DNA of 64,000 nucleotides from positions 3,782,001 to 3,846,000 of the forward strand of contig NZ_CP114039.1 in assembly GCF_026965535.1 (NCBI RefSeq). Reading direction: 5' to 3'. A program made the position numbers and the translations under genes. The notes under the pieces are model-generated. The model saw only the letters and a list, made by a program, of their open reading frames with translations, had not been told where the DNA came from and made no database searches. Positions 51,767 to 60,513 of this stretch are shown piece by piece; position 1 is the stretch's first letter, and the number at the start of each line of letters is the position of its first letter. The stretch is from Corallococcus sp. NCRR. GTDB lineage: Bacteria > Myxococcota > Myxococcia > Myxococcales > Myxococcaceae.

Positions 51767-52957
51767 ATGAAGGGCGACGCGCTGTCCCGCTACCAGGCCC
51801 GGTACGCGCGCCTGGGCGCGGGCCCCCTCGCGGTGGGGGAGCTGTTGGAGGTGGTGGGGGATGTGCTGCGGCGCTCGGACCGGCTCGGCACCGACGGGGT
51901 GGAAGAGGCCTTGAAGGGCCTGGACCGCCCCGGAGTGGAAGCCTGGCTTGCCCAGCAGAAACCGCAGGCGCTCCAGCCGTTGCTCCTGCGTGCCGCCGAG
52001 GAGTCGATGGAGGTGGCGCTGGGCGAGGAGGGTGAGGAAGCGGAGCTGTGGCGCGCGTCCGCGCTGGAAGGACTGGCCGCCCGGGATCGGGCCGCCTCCG
52101 CCGCCCGCGCGCTCGTCACCTGGGAGATGTTGAAGGGCCCGCTGGACGGGGACGCGGCCGCTGCTCGCGAGCGCTTTCTCGGGGCGCTGGGCCACCTGGA
52201 CTCCGCGCTGCGCTCCCGGGCGCGCTGGTTCATCCCGCTCAACACCGAGCGCCGCGCCGAGCGCGACCTGCTGGACCCCGTGGAGCGCCCCGGCGCCTGG
52301 TGGTTCTCCGCGCGGGCTGGCTGTGATGACCTGGTGGCGTCCTGGACGGGCCGCCCCATGAAGGACCCGGAGCACCTGAAGGACTGTGCCAGCTGCCGCG
52401 CGGACCGCGCGGACACGGCGGTGGTGGACACCCCCCCGCGCCGCCACCTCACCGACGACGAGCTGTGGCGGCTGGACTCCGGCGAGATGAGCCGCGAGGA
52501 GCGCGAGCGCGTGGAGGCCCACACGGCCAGCTGCGGCGAGTGCGCCCAGGCCGTGCTGGCGCTGGACGAGGGCGACGCCGCCATCGACGAGGCGCTGGAG
52601 TTGGAAGAGGAGGGCGCGCAGGTCTCGCGCTCGGCGCGTGACTCCCGCGCGGACGTGGCCCGGCGCCCCAGCGCGGCCCGCCTGCCGGAGCACCGCGAGG
52701 TGCTGGAGGAGCGGCGCGACTTCCGCGTGGTGCTGGTGCGCGAGCGTCAGCGGGTGCGGCTGCTGGTGCAGCCCCTGGGCACGCGCGCCGTGACGGCCGC
52801 CGTGTTCCTGTCGCCCGGGCGTCCGTCGCTCAAGCCGACGCAGGGGCCGGAGGGGCTGTCCTTCGACCTATCCACGGCGCTGGCCACCGGCGCGCACGCG
52901 GCCCACCTCACGGTGCAGGCAGGCCAGGAGACGCTGGAGCGCGACTTCGCGTTCTAG
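51767..52957 (+). CDS. Putative anti-sigma protein with zf-HC2-like domain
   Basis: 396 aa. The N-terminal 200 residues are helical and variable. Two Cys pairs: CASCRADRAD (about 207) and, in HLTDDELWRLDSGEMSREERERVEAHTASCGECAQAVLALDEGD (about 227-270), the HxxxCxxC zinc-finger of anti-sigma factors. C-terminal beta domain without a membrane helix, so it is soluble. It follows the sigma gene by 46 bp and likely binds it (inference). Confidence 0.75.
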   Translation: MKGDALSRYQARYARLGAGPLAVGELLEVVGDVLRRSDRLGTDGVEEALKGLDRPGVEAWLAQQKPQALQPLLLRAAEESMEVALGEEGEEAELWRASALEGLAARDRAASAARALVTWEMLKGPLDGDAAAARERFLGALGHLDSALRSRARWFIPLNTERRAERDLLDPVERPGAWWFSARAGCDDLVASWTGRPMKDPEHLKDCASCRADRADTAVVDTPPRRHLTDDELWRLDSGEMSREERERVEAHTASCGECAQAVLALDEGDAAIDEALELEEEGAQVSRSARDSRADVARRPSAARLPEHREVLEERRDFRVVLVRERQRVRLLVQPLGTRAVTAAVFLSPGRPSLKPTQGPEGLSFDLSTALATGAHAAHLTVQAGQETLERDFAF

Positions 52958-53013
52958 GCGTCCCGAGGGGAAGGAGGGGCAAGGGCCCTTCCTTCCCGCA
53001 GCCACCCTGCCTT

Positions 53014-54441
53014 TTAGCGGGCCTTCGTGGCGGGGCGGTTGCTTCCGGCGGAGTTGTCCGGCTGCCAGGAGCGCACCGGAGGGGCCGGCACCGGCGGCGT
53101 GAAGGGCGACGGGTCGCGGCGGAAGGTGTTGGCGAGGAAGGACACCACCAACTGCGTGAGCGGCGGCCGGGTGGCGAGCGCGACGCCGCACACGTCGATG
53201 CGGTCCATCTCGTGCACGCCCTCCATCTGGCGGTAGACGTTGCAGCCCTGCTCCGCGTCGGCCTCCCGGTCGCGCAGCAGCTTCCGCTCGAAGACGCCCC
53301 AGCGCATGTACAGGACGTCCGGGCTGAGGCGGATGTCCACGGGGCCGGTGCCCCAGGTGCCCTGGATGCGGGTGGTGGGTCCGCCCGCGTGCACCCGCAC
53401 CCGCAGCGGGTAGTTGCGGTAGGTGCCGTTCACCTCGATGCCGTGCTCGAAGAGCTCGTCGCCCACGGTGCCCTGCCACTGCTGACCCTTGCCCTTCTTG
53501 AGCGGGTTCTCCGTCTGCACGGTCAGGGCGTCGAACCAGTAGGAGCCCACGCGGCCCAGCCGCTCGCCGCCGCTCCAGACGGGGGATGAGGCGGGAATCT
53601 CCTCCAGGCCCTGGGGACCGGAGGGCAGGGGCTGCGGGCTGGTGAGCAGGTCCGTCGTCTTCACCGACGTGTCCACCGCCTCGAAGCGCACGCCGCCGAG
53701 CCACGCCTTGCCGGCGCCGCTCATGATGAGGCCCGCCATGATGGTGGTGGCCTCCTTCGGAACGTCCAGCACCACGTCGTAGCGCTTGCAGCCGTGGGTG
53801 CCCACCAGCGCGCGTGACTGCATGTTGTCGAAGGCGAGCGGTTGTTTGGGGTCCGCGCCCTCCACGCGCATCCACAGCCCCGCCCAGCCCTTCACGTCCT
53901 GGTGGCGCACGCTCGCGGAGAAGCGCAGGCGCTTGCCCCGGAAGTCCTGCGCGCTGAAGGCCTGCATGAAGGTGCCGAAGCTGTCCGTGGCCTGCGTGCG
54001 CGAGCGCAGGTAGGCGCTGCGCGTGCCCTCGCACGGGGAGGACTCGTCCACGCCCGCCTCGTAGTGCTGGGGCGCGCTCTCCGTGACGTACCAGCCCTGC
54101 GGCAGCTTCGTCCGCGTGGCGTCCGGCGCGGCGGGCATGCCTCCGGAGGCGCCCGGAGCCGCCGCGTCCGGCCGCGGTGTGGACGCGGCGGTCGTGACGG
54201 AAGCCACCTCCGCGCCGGACCCTGACGCGGGAGCGGTGGTGGAGGTCGCCGGGCCCTGCTTTGGCGCGGAGGCTCCGGGCATGGCCGTCGCGGCCGAGGG
54301 TGTCTGGCTCGCCTTCGGCGCCGTCTCGGACGCGGTCGTCACGGTGGACGTGAGCGCCGTCGCGACGGGCGGTGTCCGGGCCGCCGCGAGGGGCGCCCAG
54401 AGCGCGAAGAGCAGGCTGGGGATGCGGGTTCGGAACGCCAT
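53014..54441 (-). CDS. Secreted hypothetical protein downstream of sigma/anti-sigma pair
   Basis: 475 aa from ATG 54441. Signal peptide (RIPSLLFALWAPLAAA), an Ala/Thr/Pro-rich linker of about 100 residues, then a beta-sandwich (GWYVTESAPQHYEAGVDESSPC, RLRFSASVRHQDVKGWAGLWMRVEG, YDVVLDVPKEATTIMAGLIMSGAGKAWLGGVRFEAVD), which resembles carbohydrate-binding modules. The last 150 residues form a lipocalin/DUF-like part (VWSGGERLGRVGSYWFD, VHEMDRIDVCGVALATRPPL). Same operon as the anti-sigma gene (11-bp gap), so probably its regulated envelope target. Confidence 0.75.
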   Translation of the reverse strand: MAFRTRIPSLLFALWAPLAAARTPPVATALTSTVTTASETAPKASQTPSAATAMPGASAPKQGPATSTTAPASGSGAEVASVTTAASTPRPDAAAPGASGGMPAAPDATRTKLPQGWYVTESAPQHYEAGVDESSPCEGTRSAYLRSRTQATDSFGTFMQAFSAQDFRGKRLRFSASVRHQDVKGWAGLWMRVEGADPKQPLAFDNMQSRALVGTHGCKRYDVVLDVPKEATTIMAGLIMSGAGKAWLGGVRFEAVDTSVKTTDLLTSPQPLPSGPQGLEEIPASSPVWSGGERLGRVGSYWFDALTVQTENPLKKGKGQQWQGTVGDELFEHGIEVNGTYRNYPLRVRVHAGGPTTRIQGTWGTGPVDIRLSPDVLYMRWGVFERKLLRDREADAEQGCNVYRQMEGVHEMDRIDVCGVALATRPPLTQLVVSFLANTFRRDPSPFTPPVPAPPVRSWQPDNSAGSNRPATKAR

Positions 54442-54452
54442 CACGGATGTCC

Positions 54453-54998
54453 TCACAGGGCGGCCGGCCGCGAGTTCAGCGCCACCACGTTCAGCCCGCT
54501 GGACGCGTCGTAGCGGGGGACCTCGCCCTGTCCACCGGGGTGATACACGAGCAGCCCGCGCGCGCTCGCGGACCTGAGGCAGTGCTCCTGCGTGGCCAGG
54601 TCCGGGCACGCGACCACGATGTCCCGGGGCGCCTCTTCCTCCACTTGCGTGTCCCGCGCCGCGACGACCGGCGCCTCCACGGGCGTCACGGACGGGGAGA
54701 CCGCTTCCCCTCCGGGCCGCAGCAGCAGGAACACGGAGGCCGCCACCGCGACCAGCGCCGCGGCGACGGCGGCCGGGCGGTGCCAGCGCGCGGGGCGCAC
54801 CACGACCGGGTCGCGCGGCGTGGCGGCGGCGACTTCGTACAGCTGCTCCTCCAGCAGGGCCTCCTCCTGGAGCAGCCTCGCGCACGGCTCGCACGTGAGC
54901 GTGTGGGCCTCCAGCTGCGCGCAGGCTTCGGGCGGCAGCGCGCCCAGCAGGTACTGCTCCGTGCGGTCGCGGGTGAGGTGGGGCGTGGGCAGGCTCAT
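54453..54998 (-). CDS. Membrane anti-sigma factor with zinc-finger-like start
   Basis: 181 aa from ATG 54998, overlapping the sigma stop as ATGA. N-terminal LTRDRTEQYLLGALPPEACAQLEAHTLTCEPCARLLQEE is a zf-HC2 anti-sigma domain (HxxxCxxC). One membrane helix follows (AAVAAALVAVAASVFLLL, about 75-93), then an extracytoplasmic tail with two Cys. Holds the upstream sigma factor until an envelope signal arrives (family knowledge). Confidence 0.88.
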   Translation of the reverse strand: MSLPTPHLTRDRTEQYLLGALPPEACAQLEAHTLTCEPCARLLQEEALLEEQLYEVAAATPRDPVVVRPARWHRPAAVAAALVAVAASVFLLLRPGGEAVSPSVTPVEAPVVAARDTQVEEEAPRDIVVACPDLATQEHCLRSASARGLLVYHPGGQGEVPRYDASSGLNVVALNSRPAAL

Positions 54999-55633
54999 GG
55001 TTGTTCCTCTTCGAGCGCGGTGCGCAGCTTCTTGCGGACCTCGCACAAAATCTGTCGCACGCGCTGGACGGACAGCCCGACGCGGGAGGCGACCTCGGCA
55101 TGGGGAAGCCCCTGGCCGTCACAGGCCAGGAGGAAGACGTTGCGCGCGCCCGGAGACACCTGCTCCAGCGCGTCCCGGGCCCGGGCGAGCTGCTCCTCCG
55201 ACACCAGGCGCTTCTCCGCGGACTGCGCGGGGTCCACCGGCTGCTGGCGCTCCGGCAGGTCGTCCACCGTGCCGTCCACCGACTCGCGCCGCGCGCGCCG
55301 GGCGTCATCCGCCGCGAGGAACGCCGCCTGCGCGAGCGCGAGCGCCGGCAGCCGCAATTCCGTGAGCAGTCCCCGCTGCTGCTGCTGGATGAGGCGCGCC
55401 CACGTCTCCTGCGTCAATTCCTGGGCCCGGTCCACCCGGATGCCCCGCGCGAGCAGCGACACCACCACCCGGCGCTGGTGCCGGGCGATGAGCGTGTCCC
55501 ACGCGGCCCGCTCCCCGGAGAGCGCGCGCCGGGACAAGGCCTCCTCGTCCGGCGCCGCCGGCCGCGCGGCCCTCTCTGTGTCCTGCCGCGACTGGAGGGT
55601 CGTCATCCCCAAGCCTTGTACGGCTGCATCCAT
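54995..55633 (-). CDS. ECF-type sigma factor
   Basis: 212 aa from ATG 55633 (GGGAAG upstream); the frame is open to 55738, and ATG 55606 is another option. Region 2: AWDTLIARHQRRVVVSLLARGIRVDRAQELTQETWARLIQQQ. Region 4: LEQVSPGARNVFLLACDGQGLPHAEVASRVGLSVQRVRQILCEVRKKL. First gene of a three-gene operon (sigma, anti-sigma, secreted protein). Confidence 0.88.
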   Translation of the reverse strand: MDAAVQGLGMTTLQSRQDTERAARPAAPDEEALSRRALSGERAAWDTLIARHQRRVVVSLLARGIRVDRAQELTQETWARLIQQQQRGLLTELRLPALALAQAAFLAADDARRARRESVDGTVDDLPERQQPVDPAQSAEKRLVSEEQLARARDALEQVSPGARNVFLLACDGQGLPHAEVASRVGLSVQRVRQILCEVRKKLRTALEEEQP

Positions 55634-55762
55634 GCCGTCTTCCCGTTGCGAGCCGCGCTCGTCCCCCGGAGGCCGTTCTTGCCCCGGGCTTCCCGGGAAA
55701 CGCGCCTCCTGGCCGGACATATCGACGGAAATGGGCAAGGGGGGGGCCGGGGTGGGGGAATG

Positions 55763-56233
55763 TCAGTTGGTGGCGGGGCTCTCGCCGGAGGCCCACGGCT
55801 GGGCGGAGACGCGCACGACGCCCTGGCAGCGGGCGCACACCCGGCCCTCGGCATCGATGATTTTCGCGGAGGCGAAGACGGTGGACGCCCCGCCGTTGTC
55901 GATGACGGCCTCCACGTGGAAGCGGTCTCCGGTGACGGGGCGCTCGAAGCTCATGGACAGCTGGACGGTGGCGCAGCGGCGGGTGGTGTCCCGGAGCGCG
56001 GGCGTGCAGCCGATGGCGATGTCGAAGAGGGCGGAGAGCACGCCGCCGTTGACGGCGGAGCCGCCCAGGCCGCCCCGGTGGTGCGGCTGCACCTCCGGGA
56101 GCTCCACCACCACCTTGCGTCCTTCGGGGAAGGACATCCGGGCGCCGAAGTGGCGCAGGGTGAGGCTCTGGGTGAACAGCTCCGCGTAGCGGTCGAGCTG
56201 GGCCTGGGTGGGGCGGGACGGGGTGTCGGACAT
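55763..56233 (-). CDS. PaaI-type hotdog thioesterase
   Basis: 156 aa from ATG 56233. Hotdog-fold motifs LPEVQPHHRGGLGGSAVNGGVLSALFDIAIG and CATVQLSMSFERPVTGDRFHVEA, with A.IIDAEGRVCARCQGVVRV at the end. Hydrolyses acyl- or aryl-CoA thioesters. Complete; the longer upstream frame overlaps the divergent helicase region and is not coding. Confidence 0.92.
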   Translation of the reverse strand: MSDTPSRPTQAQLDRYAELFTQSLTLRHFGARMSFPEGRKVVVELPEVQPHHRGGLGGSAVNGGVLSALFDIAIGCTPALRDTTRRCATVQLSMSFERPVTGDRFHVEAVIDNGGASTVFASAKIIDAEGRVCARCQGVVRVSAQPWASGESPATN

Positions 56234-56362
56234 GGGAGGTGGGCCTTTTATATCGCACGCTCCTGCCCGTCCCGAGGGCGGACGGCCCGGCGGGCGACAG
56301 GCCTGGCGGAAGACCCGGCACCCTCGCGCGAAAGACGTTAGAAGACGGGGTTCTTCCCCCTG

Positions 56363-58699
56363 GTGGAACCCTCCGTGAACGCCCACGAAACCGCCCTCCT
56401 CGAAGACCTCAATCCGCCCCAGGCGGAAGCCGTGCTCCACGGCGACGGCCCCCTGCTCGTGCTGTCAGGCGCCGGCAGCGGCAAGACGCGCGTCATCACC
56501 CGCCGTGTGGCCCACCTGGTGAAGGTGCGCCGCGTCTTCCCGTGGCGCATCCTGGCCGTCACCTTCACCAACAAGGCCGCGCGCGAGATGCGCGAGCGCC
56601 TCAGCCAATTGCTGGGCGCGCAGGCCAACGACCTGGTGGTGAGCACGTTCCACTCGTCCGCGGCCATGATTCTCCGCCGCGAGGCGGAGGCCGCGGGCCT
56701 GACGCGGTCCTTCGTCATCTACGACGACGGCGACCAGCTCAACCTGGTGAAGCGCGCCCTGCGCGACATCAACGTGGATTTCGCAATCGCTCCCCGGGAG
56801 ATTTTGCACCGCATCGACCAGGAGAAGAACGCCGCGCGGCTGCCGGAGGACATGCGCGTGGAGGCGGAGGACATGCGCGGGCAGGTCATCAAGCGCGTGT
56901 ACGCCGGCTACCAGAAGCTCCTGCGCGCGGCGAACGCGGTGGACTTCGGGGACCTGCTGCTCCTGCTCGTGAAGTTGTTCCGCGACCGGCCGGACGTGCT
57001 GGAGCGCTACCGCACGCGCTTCACGCACGTGCTGGTGGACGAGTTCCAGGACACCAACCCCGTGCAGTACGCGCTGCTGCGCCAGCTCGCGCCGCCGCCG
57101 TCCGCGAACCTGGTGGTGGTGGGCGACGACGACCAGTCCATCTACCGCTGGCGCGGCGCGGACGTGGACAACATCCTCCAGTTCCCCAAGCAGTACCCGG
57201 GCGCGAAGGTGGTGAAGCTGGAGCAGAACTACCGCTCCGACCAGAACATCCTCACCGCCGCGCACGAGGTCATCTCCAAGAACCCGCGCCGCATGGCGAA
57301 GAAGCTCTGGAGCGAGCGGCCCAAGGGGGAGAACCTGGAGCTGCTCCTGCACCGCGACGAGCGCGCGGAGGCGCAGGAGGTGGCCCGGCGCATCCTGGCC
57401 GTCCAGCGCGAGGGCTTCATCAAGTTCTCCAGCATGGCGGTGTTCTACCGGACCAACGCGCAGAGCCGCGTGCTGGAAGAGGCGCTGCGCCTGGCGCGCG
57501 TGCCGTACACGCTGGTGAGCGGACGCAGCTTCTACGACCGCGCGGAGGTGCGCGACGCGTCCGCGTACCTGCGGCTGATGGTGAACCCGCGCTCGGACGC
57601 GGACCTGCTGCGCGTGCTCAACGTGCCGGCGCGCGGCATCGGTGACACCACCGAGGAGCGGCTGACGGACTTCGCGAACGAGCAGGGCCTGAGCCTCTTC
57701 GAGGCCCTGGGCGAGCGCCACCGCATCCCCAGCCTCAACGCCACCGCGCAGAAGCGGCTGGGCGGCTTCCACCAGTTGCTCCAGTCGCTGCACGCCTTCT
57801 CCCTCACGGCGAAGGACGCGGCGGGCGCGGTGGACCAGATGCTCAAGGAGACGAAGCTCGTGGAGACGCTCGTCGCGGAGGGCAGCGACGAGGCGCTCAC
57901 CCGGGCGGAGAACCTGAAGGAGCTCCTGGGCGCGGCGCAGGAGTTCGACCTGAAGCGCGCGTCCGACATGGTGGCCTCCGCGCAGGCGGCCGAGGATCGC
58001 GAGGAGGAGGCGCCCGAGGGCGTGGACTCCGCGCCGCTCACCGCGGACATCCCGCCGCTGCAGGCCTTCCTGGAGCAGATCAGCCTGGTGGGCGAAGCGG
58101 ACGCGGAGGTCAGCGAGGGCCGCGTGGCGCTGATGACGCTGCACGCGGCCAAGGGCCTGGAGTTCGACGCCGTGTTCCTCACCGGCCTGGAGGAGGGCGT
58201 CTTCCCGCACTCGCGCGCGCTCAAGAGCGACGACCCGGACGGCGGCGAGGAGATGGCCGAGGAACGCCGGCTCTGCTACGTGGGCTTCACCCGCGCGCGC
58301 AAGCGGCTCTTCGTGAGCCTGGCGCAGTGCCGCTCCCTCTTCGGCGAGCTCAAGTACAACCCGCCCAGCCGCTTCCTCGCGGACGTGCCGCAGGCGTTGT
58401 TCGGCTTCAAGGAGAACGACCTGCCGCCCCCGCCGCGCGCCGCCGCCATGCCGCAGCGCCGCCGCAACTGGGACGACGACGAGACGGGCCCGCGCGTGGA
58501 CCGCAGCTATTCGCAGGCCTCGTCCGACATGGACGGCGTGGGCGGAGACGTGCGCGGCATGCGCGTGCGCCACGAACAGTTCGGCTCCGGCCGAATCGTC
58601 GCCGCGGAAGGGTCTGGCCCCAACGCCAAGGTCACCGTGGAGTTCGGCGGCAACGTGGGCCTCAAGCGCGTCATCGCGCGCTTCCTTATTCCCGGCTGA
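56363..58699 (+). CDS. pcrA: UvrD/PcrA-type DNA helicase
   Basis: 778 aa from GTG 56363 (GTG 56375 also possible). Superfamily I motifs: LSGAGSGKTRVITRR, VTFTNKAAREMRERL, VDEFQDTNPVQYALL, VGDDDQSIYRWRGADVDNI, EQNYRSDQNIL, LMTLHAAKGLEFDAVFLTGLEEG and RRLCYVGFTRARKRL. The C-terminal Tudor-like segment VRHEQFGSGRIVAAEGSGPNAKVTVEFG is typical of PcrA, where it contacts RNA polymerase. Role in nucleotide excision and replication-transcription conflict repair. Confidence 0.95.
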   Translation: MEPSVNAHETALLEDLNPPQAEAVLHGDGPLLVLSGAGSGKTRVITRRVAHLVKVRRVFPWRILAVTFTNKAAREMRERLSQLLGAQANDLVVSTFHSSAAMILRREAEAAGLTRSFVIYDDGDQLNLVKRALRDINVDFAIAPREILHRIDQEKNAARLPEDMRVEAEDMRGQVIKRVYAGYQKLLRAANAVDFGDLLLLLVKLFRDRPDVLERYRTRFTHVLVDEFQDTNPVQYALLRQLAPPPSANLVVVGDDDQSIYRWRGADVDNILQFPKQYPGAKVVKLEQNYRSDQNILTAAHEVISKNPRRMAKKLWSERPKGENLELLLHRDERAEAQEVARRILAVQREGFIKFSSMAVFYRTNAQSRVLEEALRLARVPYTLVSGRSFYDRAEVRDASAYLRLMVNPRSDADLLRVLNVPARGIGDTTEERLTDFANEQGLSLFEALGERHRIPSLNATAQKRLGGFHQLLQSLHAFSLTAKDAAGAVDQMLKETKLVETLVAEGSDEALTRAENLKELLGAAQEFDLKRASDMVASAQAAEDREEEAPEGVDSAPLTADIPPLQAFLEQISLVGEADAEVSEGRVALMTLHAAKGLEFDAVFLTGLEEGVFPHSRALKSDDPDGGEEMAEERRLCYVGFTRARKRLFVSLAQCRSLFGELKYNPPSRFLADVPQALFGFKENDLPPPPRAAAMPQRRRNWDDDETGPRVDRSYSQASSDMDGVGGDVRGMRVRHEQFGSGRIVAAEGSGPNAKVTVEFGGNVGLKRVIARFLIPG

Positions 58700-58821
58700 T
58701 CCGGTCCCGGCGGCGGTTTCCAGTATTCGTGTGAAGCGCTGCCTGACCGGCCGGTGTACGGATTGACTTCCTGACGTATCCCCAGTGGGATGACCTCCAA
58801 CGAACGGAGGCGCTTCCCCCC

Positions 58822-60513
58822 ATGGCGCTACGTCAACGACGGTGGACTTCCGCGCTGCTCGCGGGAACCTTGAGTTTCCTGACTGCCTGCGAAGGCCAGA
58901 TTTCTGACGCGGCGAATCCGCGCAATCCTGGCCCTGGCGGGACGAACAACCCCCCTGCCGGTGTCGAGCAGCCGGCTCGTTCGGCTCGCGTCGCCCGGCT
59001 GACGCACGCGCAGTGGCTGAGCACCGTGAAGGACCTGCTCAAGCTGGACGCGGCGCCCACGGCGCTGGCGCAGTCGTTCCGCGCGGACCCGTCCCAGAGC
59101 GGCTTCCTCTTCGACAACGACGCCCGCGCGCTGTCGGTGGACGAGGCGCTGTGGGGCGCCTACCAGCGCGCGGCGGCGGACCTGGCCGGGCAGGTGGCCA
59201 CGGACGCGACGAAGCTGGGCAGGCTGCTGCCGGCGGGGAGCACCACGGACGAAGCGCGCGCGAAGGCGTTCGTGGAGTCCTTCGGCCTGCGCGCCCTGCG
59301 CCGCCCGCTGACCGCGGACGAGGTGGAGTCGTACCTCAAGCTGTACCGCGAGGGCCCCAAGGCGTACCCGACGATGGCCGCGTTCCAGGGCGGCCTGCGG
59401 CTGGTGCTGGAGGGCTTCCTCCAGTCGCCCCTGTTCCTCTACCGCGTGGAGCGCAGCACGCAGGCGGCGGACGGCAAGGTGCCGCTGGACGCGTTCGAGG
59501 TGGCGTCCCGCTTGAGCTACGCGCTCTGGAACTCCATGCCGGACGACGCGCTGTTCGCCGCTGCTCGCGAGGGCCTGCTCGCGAAGCGCGAGGGCGTGGC
59601 CGCCGAGGCGCGCCGGATGATGGCGGACCCCCGGGCGCGCGGCGTGGTGGACGCCTACCACCAGGCCGTCTTCGACGTGCCCCGCTACGCGAGCATCCGG
59701 CCCAACACCACGCGCTTCCCCAACGTCACGACGAAGCTGGCGGAGTCCGCGGCGAAGGAGAACACGCTCTTCGTCCAGGACGTCGTCTTCGGGCGCAAGG
59801 GGCGCTTCGCGGACCTGCTCACGTCGCGCGACACCTTCGTCAACGACGAGCTGGCGCGCATCTACGGCCTCACCGGCAACTTCACCGCGGACTTCGTGCC
59901 GGTGTCGCTGGATGGGGCGCAGCGCCGGGGCGTGCTCACGCAGGTGGGCTTCCTCGCGTCGCACGCGACCTCCATCGACCCGGACCCCATCCACCGCGGC
60001 GTGTTCCTGTCGGAGCACCTGCTGTGCCAGAAGATTGGCGCGCCGCCGGCCAACATCCCCGCGCTGCCCGCGCCCAACGGCCGCACCAACCGCGAGGTGG
60101 TGACGTCGCACACGGAGGCGCCCGGCACGGTGTGCGCGTCCTGCCACGCGACGCTCATCAACCCGCTGGGCTTCCCCTTCGAGAACTTCGACGCCGTGGG
60201 CGGCTACCGCACGACGGACAACGGGCACCCGGTGGATGCCTCGTCGACGCCGGGCATTGGCGGACAGAAGGTGTCGGTGAAGGACGCGCTGGACCTGGCG
60301 GACGCGCTCGCGACCACGCAGGCGGTGCATGAGTGCTACGCGCGCCACTGGATTGAGTTCCTGAGCGGACGCCCCGCGGTGGCGGAGGACGACGCGCTGG
60401 TGGCGCGGCTGGGCAAGCTGTCGCAGTCCGGTCAGCTGCCCATCGTGGACCTGGTCGTCGAGGTCGTGACGGGCGTGGGCTTCGTGACGCGCCACCCGGA
60501 GGAGCTGCCGTGA
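58822..60513 (+). CDS. DUF1592-type lipoprotein (DUF1587/1592/1588/1585 set)
   Basis: 563 aa. Signal peptide with lipobox LTAC. RLTHAQWLSTVKDLLKLD (DUF1587), FEVASRLSYALWNSMPDDALFAAA (DUF1592), LTQVGFLASHATSIDPDPIHRGVFLSEHLLC (DUF1588), CASCHATLINPLGFPFENFDAVGGYR, a cytochrome-c-like CxxCH motif, and DALADALATTQAVHECYARHWIEFLSGR (DUF1585). The GTGA overlap with the next gene shows coupling. Paired with DUF1552 as in planctomycetes and myxobacteria; role unknown, envelope-located. Confidence 0.92.
   Translation: MALRQRRWTSALLAGTLSFLTACEGQISDAANPRNPGPGGTNNPPAGVEQPARSARVARLTHAQWLSTVKDLLKLDAAPTALAQSFRADPSQSGFLFDNDARALSVDEALWGAYQRAAADLAGQVATDATKLGRLLPAGSTTDEARAKAFVESFGLRALRRPLTADEVESYLKLYREGPKAYPTMAAFQGGLRLVLEGFLQSPLFLYRVERSTQAADGKVPLDAFEVASRLSYALWNSMPDDALFAAAREGLLAKREGVAAEARRMMADPRARGVVDAYHQAVFDVPRYASIRPNTTRFPNVTTKLAESAAKENTLFVQDVVFGRKGRFADLLTSRDTFVNDELARIYGLTGNFTADFVPVSLDGAQRRGVLTQVGFLASHATSIDPDPIHRGVFLSEHLLCQKIGAPPANIPALPAPNGRTNREVVTSHTEAPGTVCASCHATLINPLGFPFENFDAVGGYRTTDNGHPVDASSTPGIGGQKVSVKDALDLADALATTQAVHECYARHWIEFLSGRPAVAEDDALVARLGKLSQSGQLPIVDLVVEVVTGVGFVTRHPEELP

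Noticed and set aside
56465-58573. 702-codon minus-strand frame inside pcrA
   Set aside because: Same antisense artefact; all seven helicase motifs are on the plus strand.
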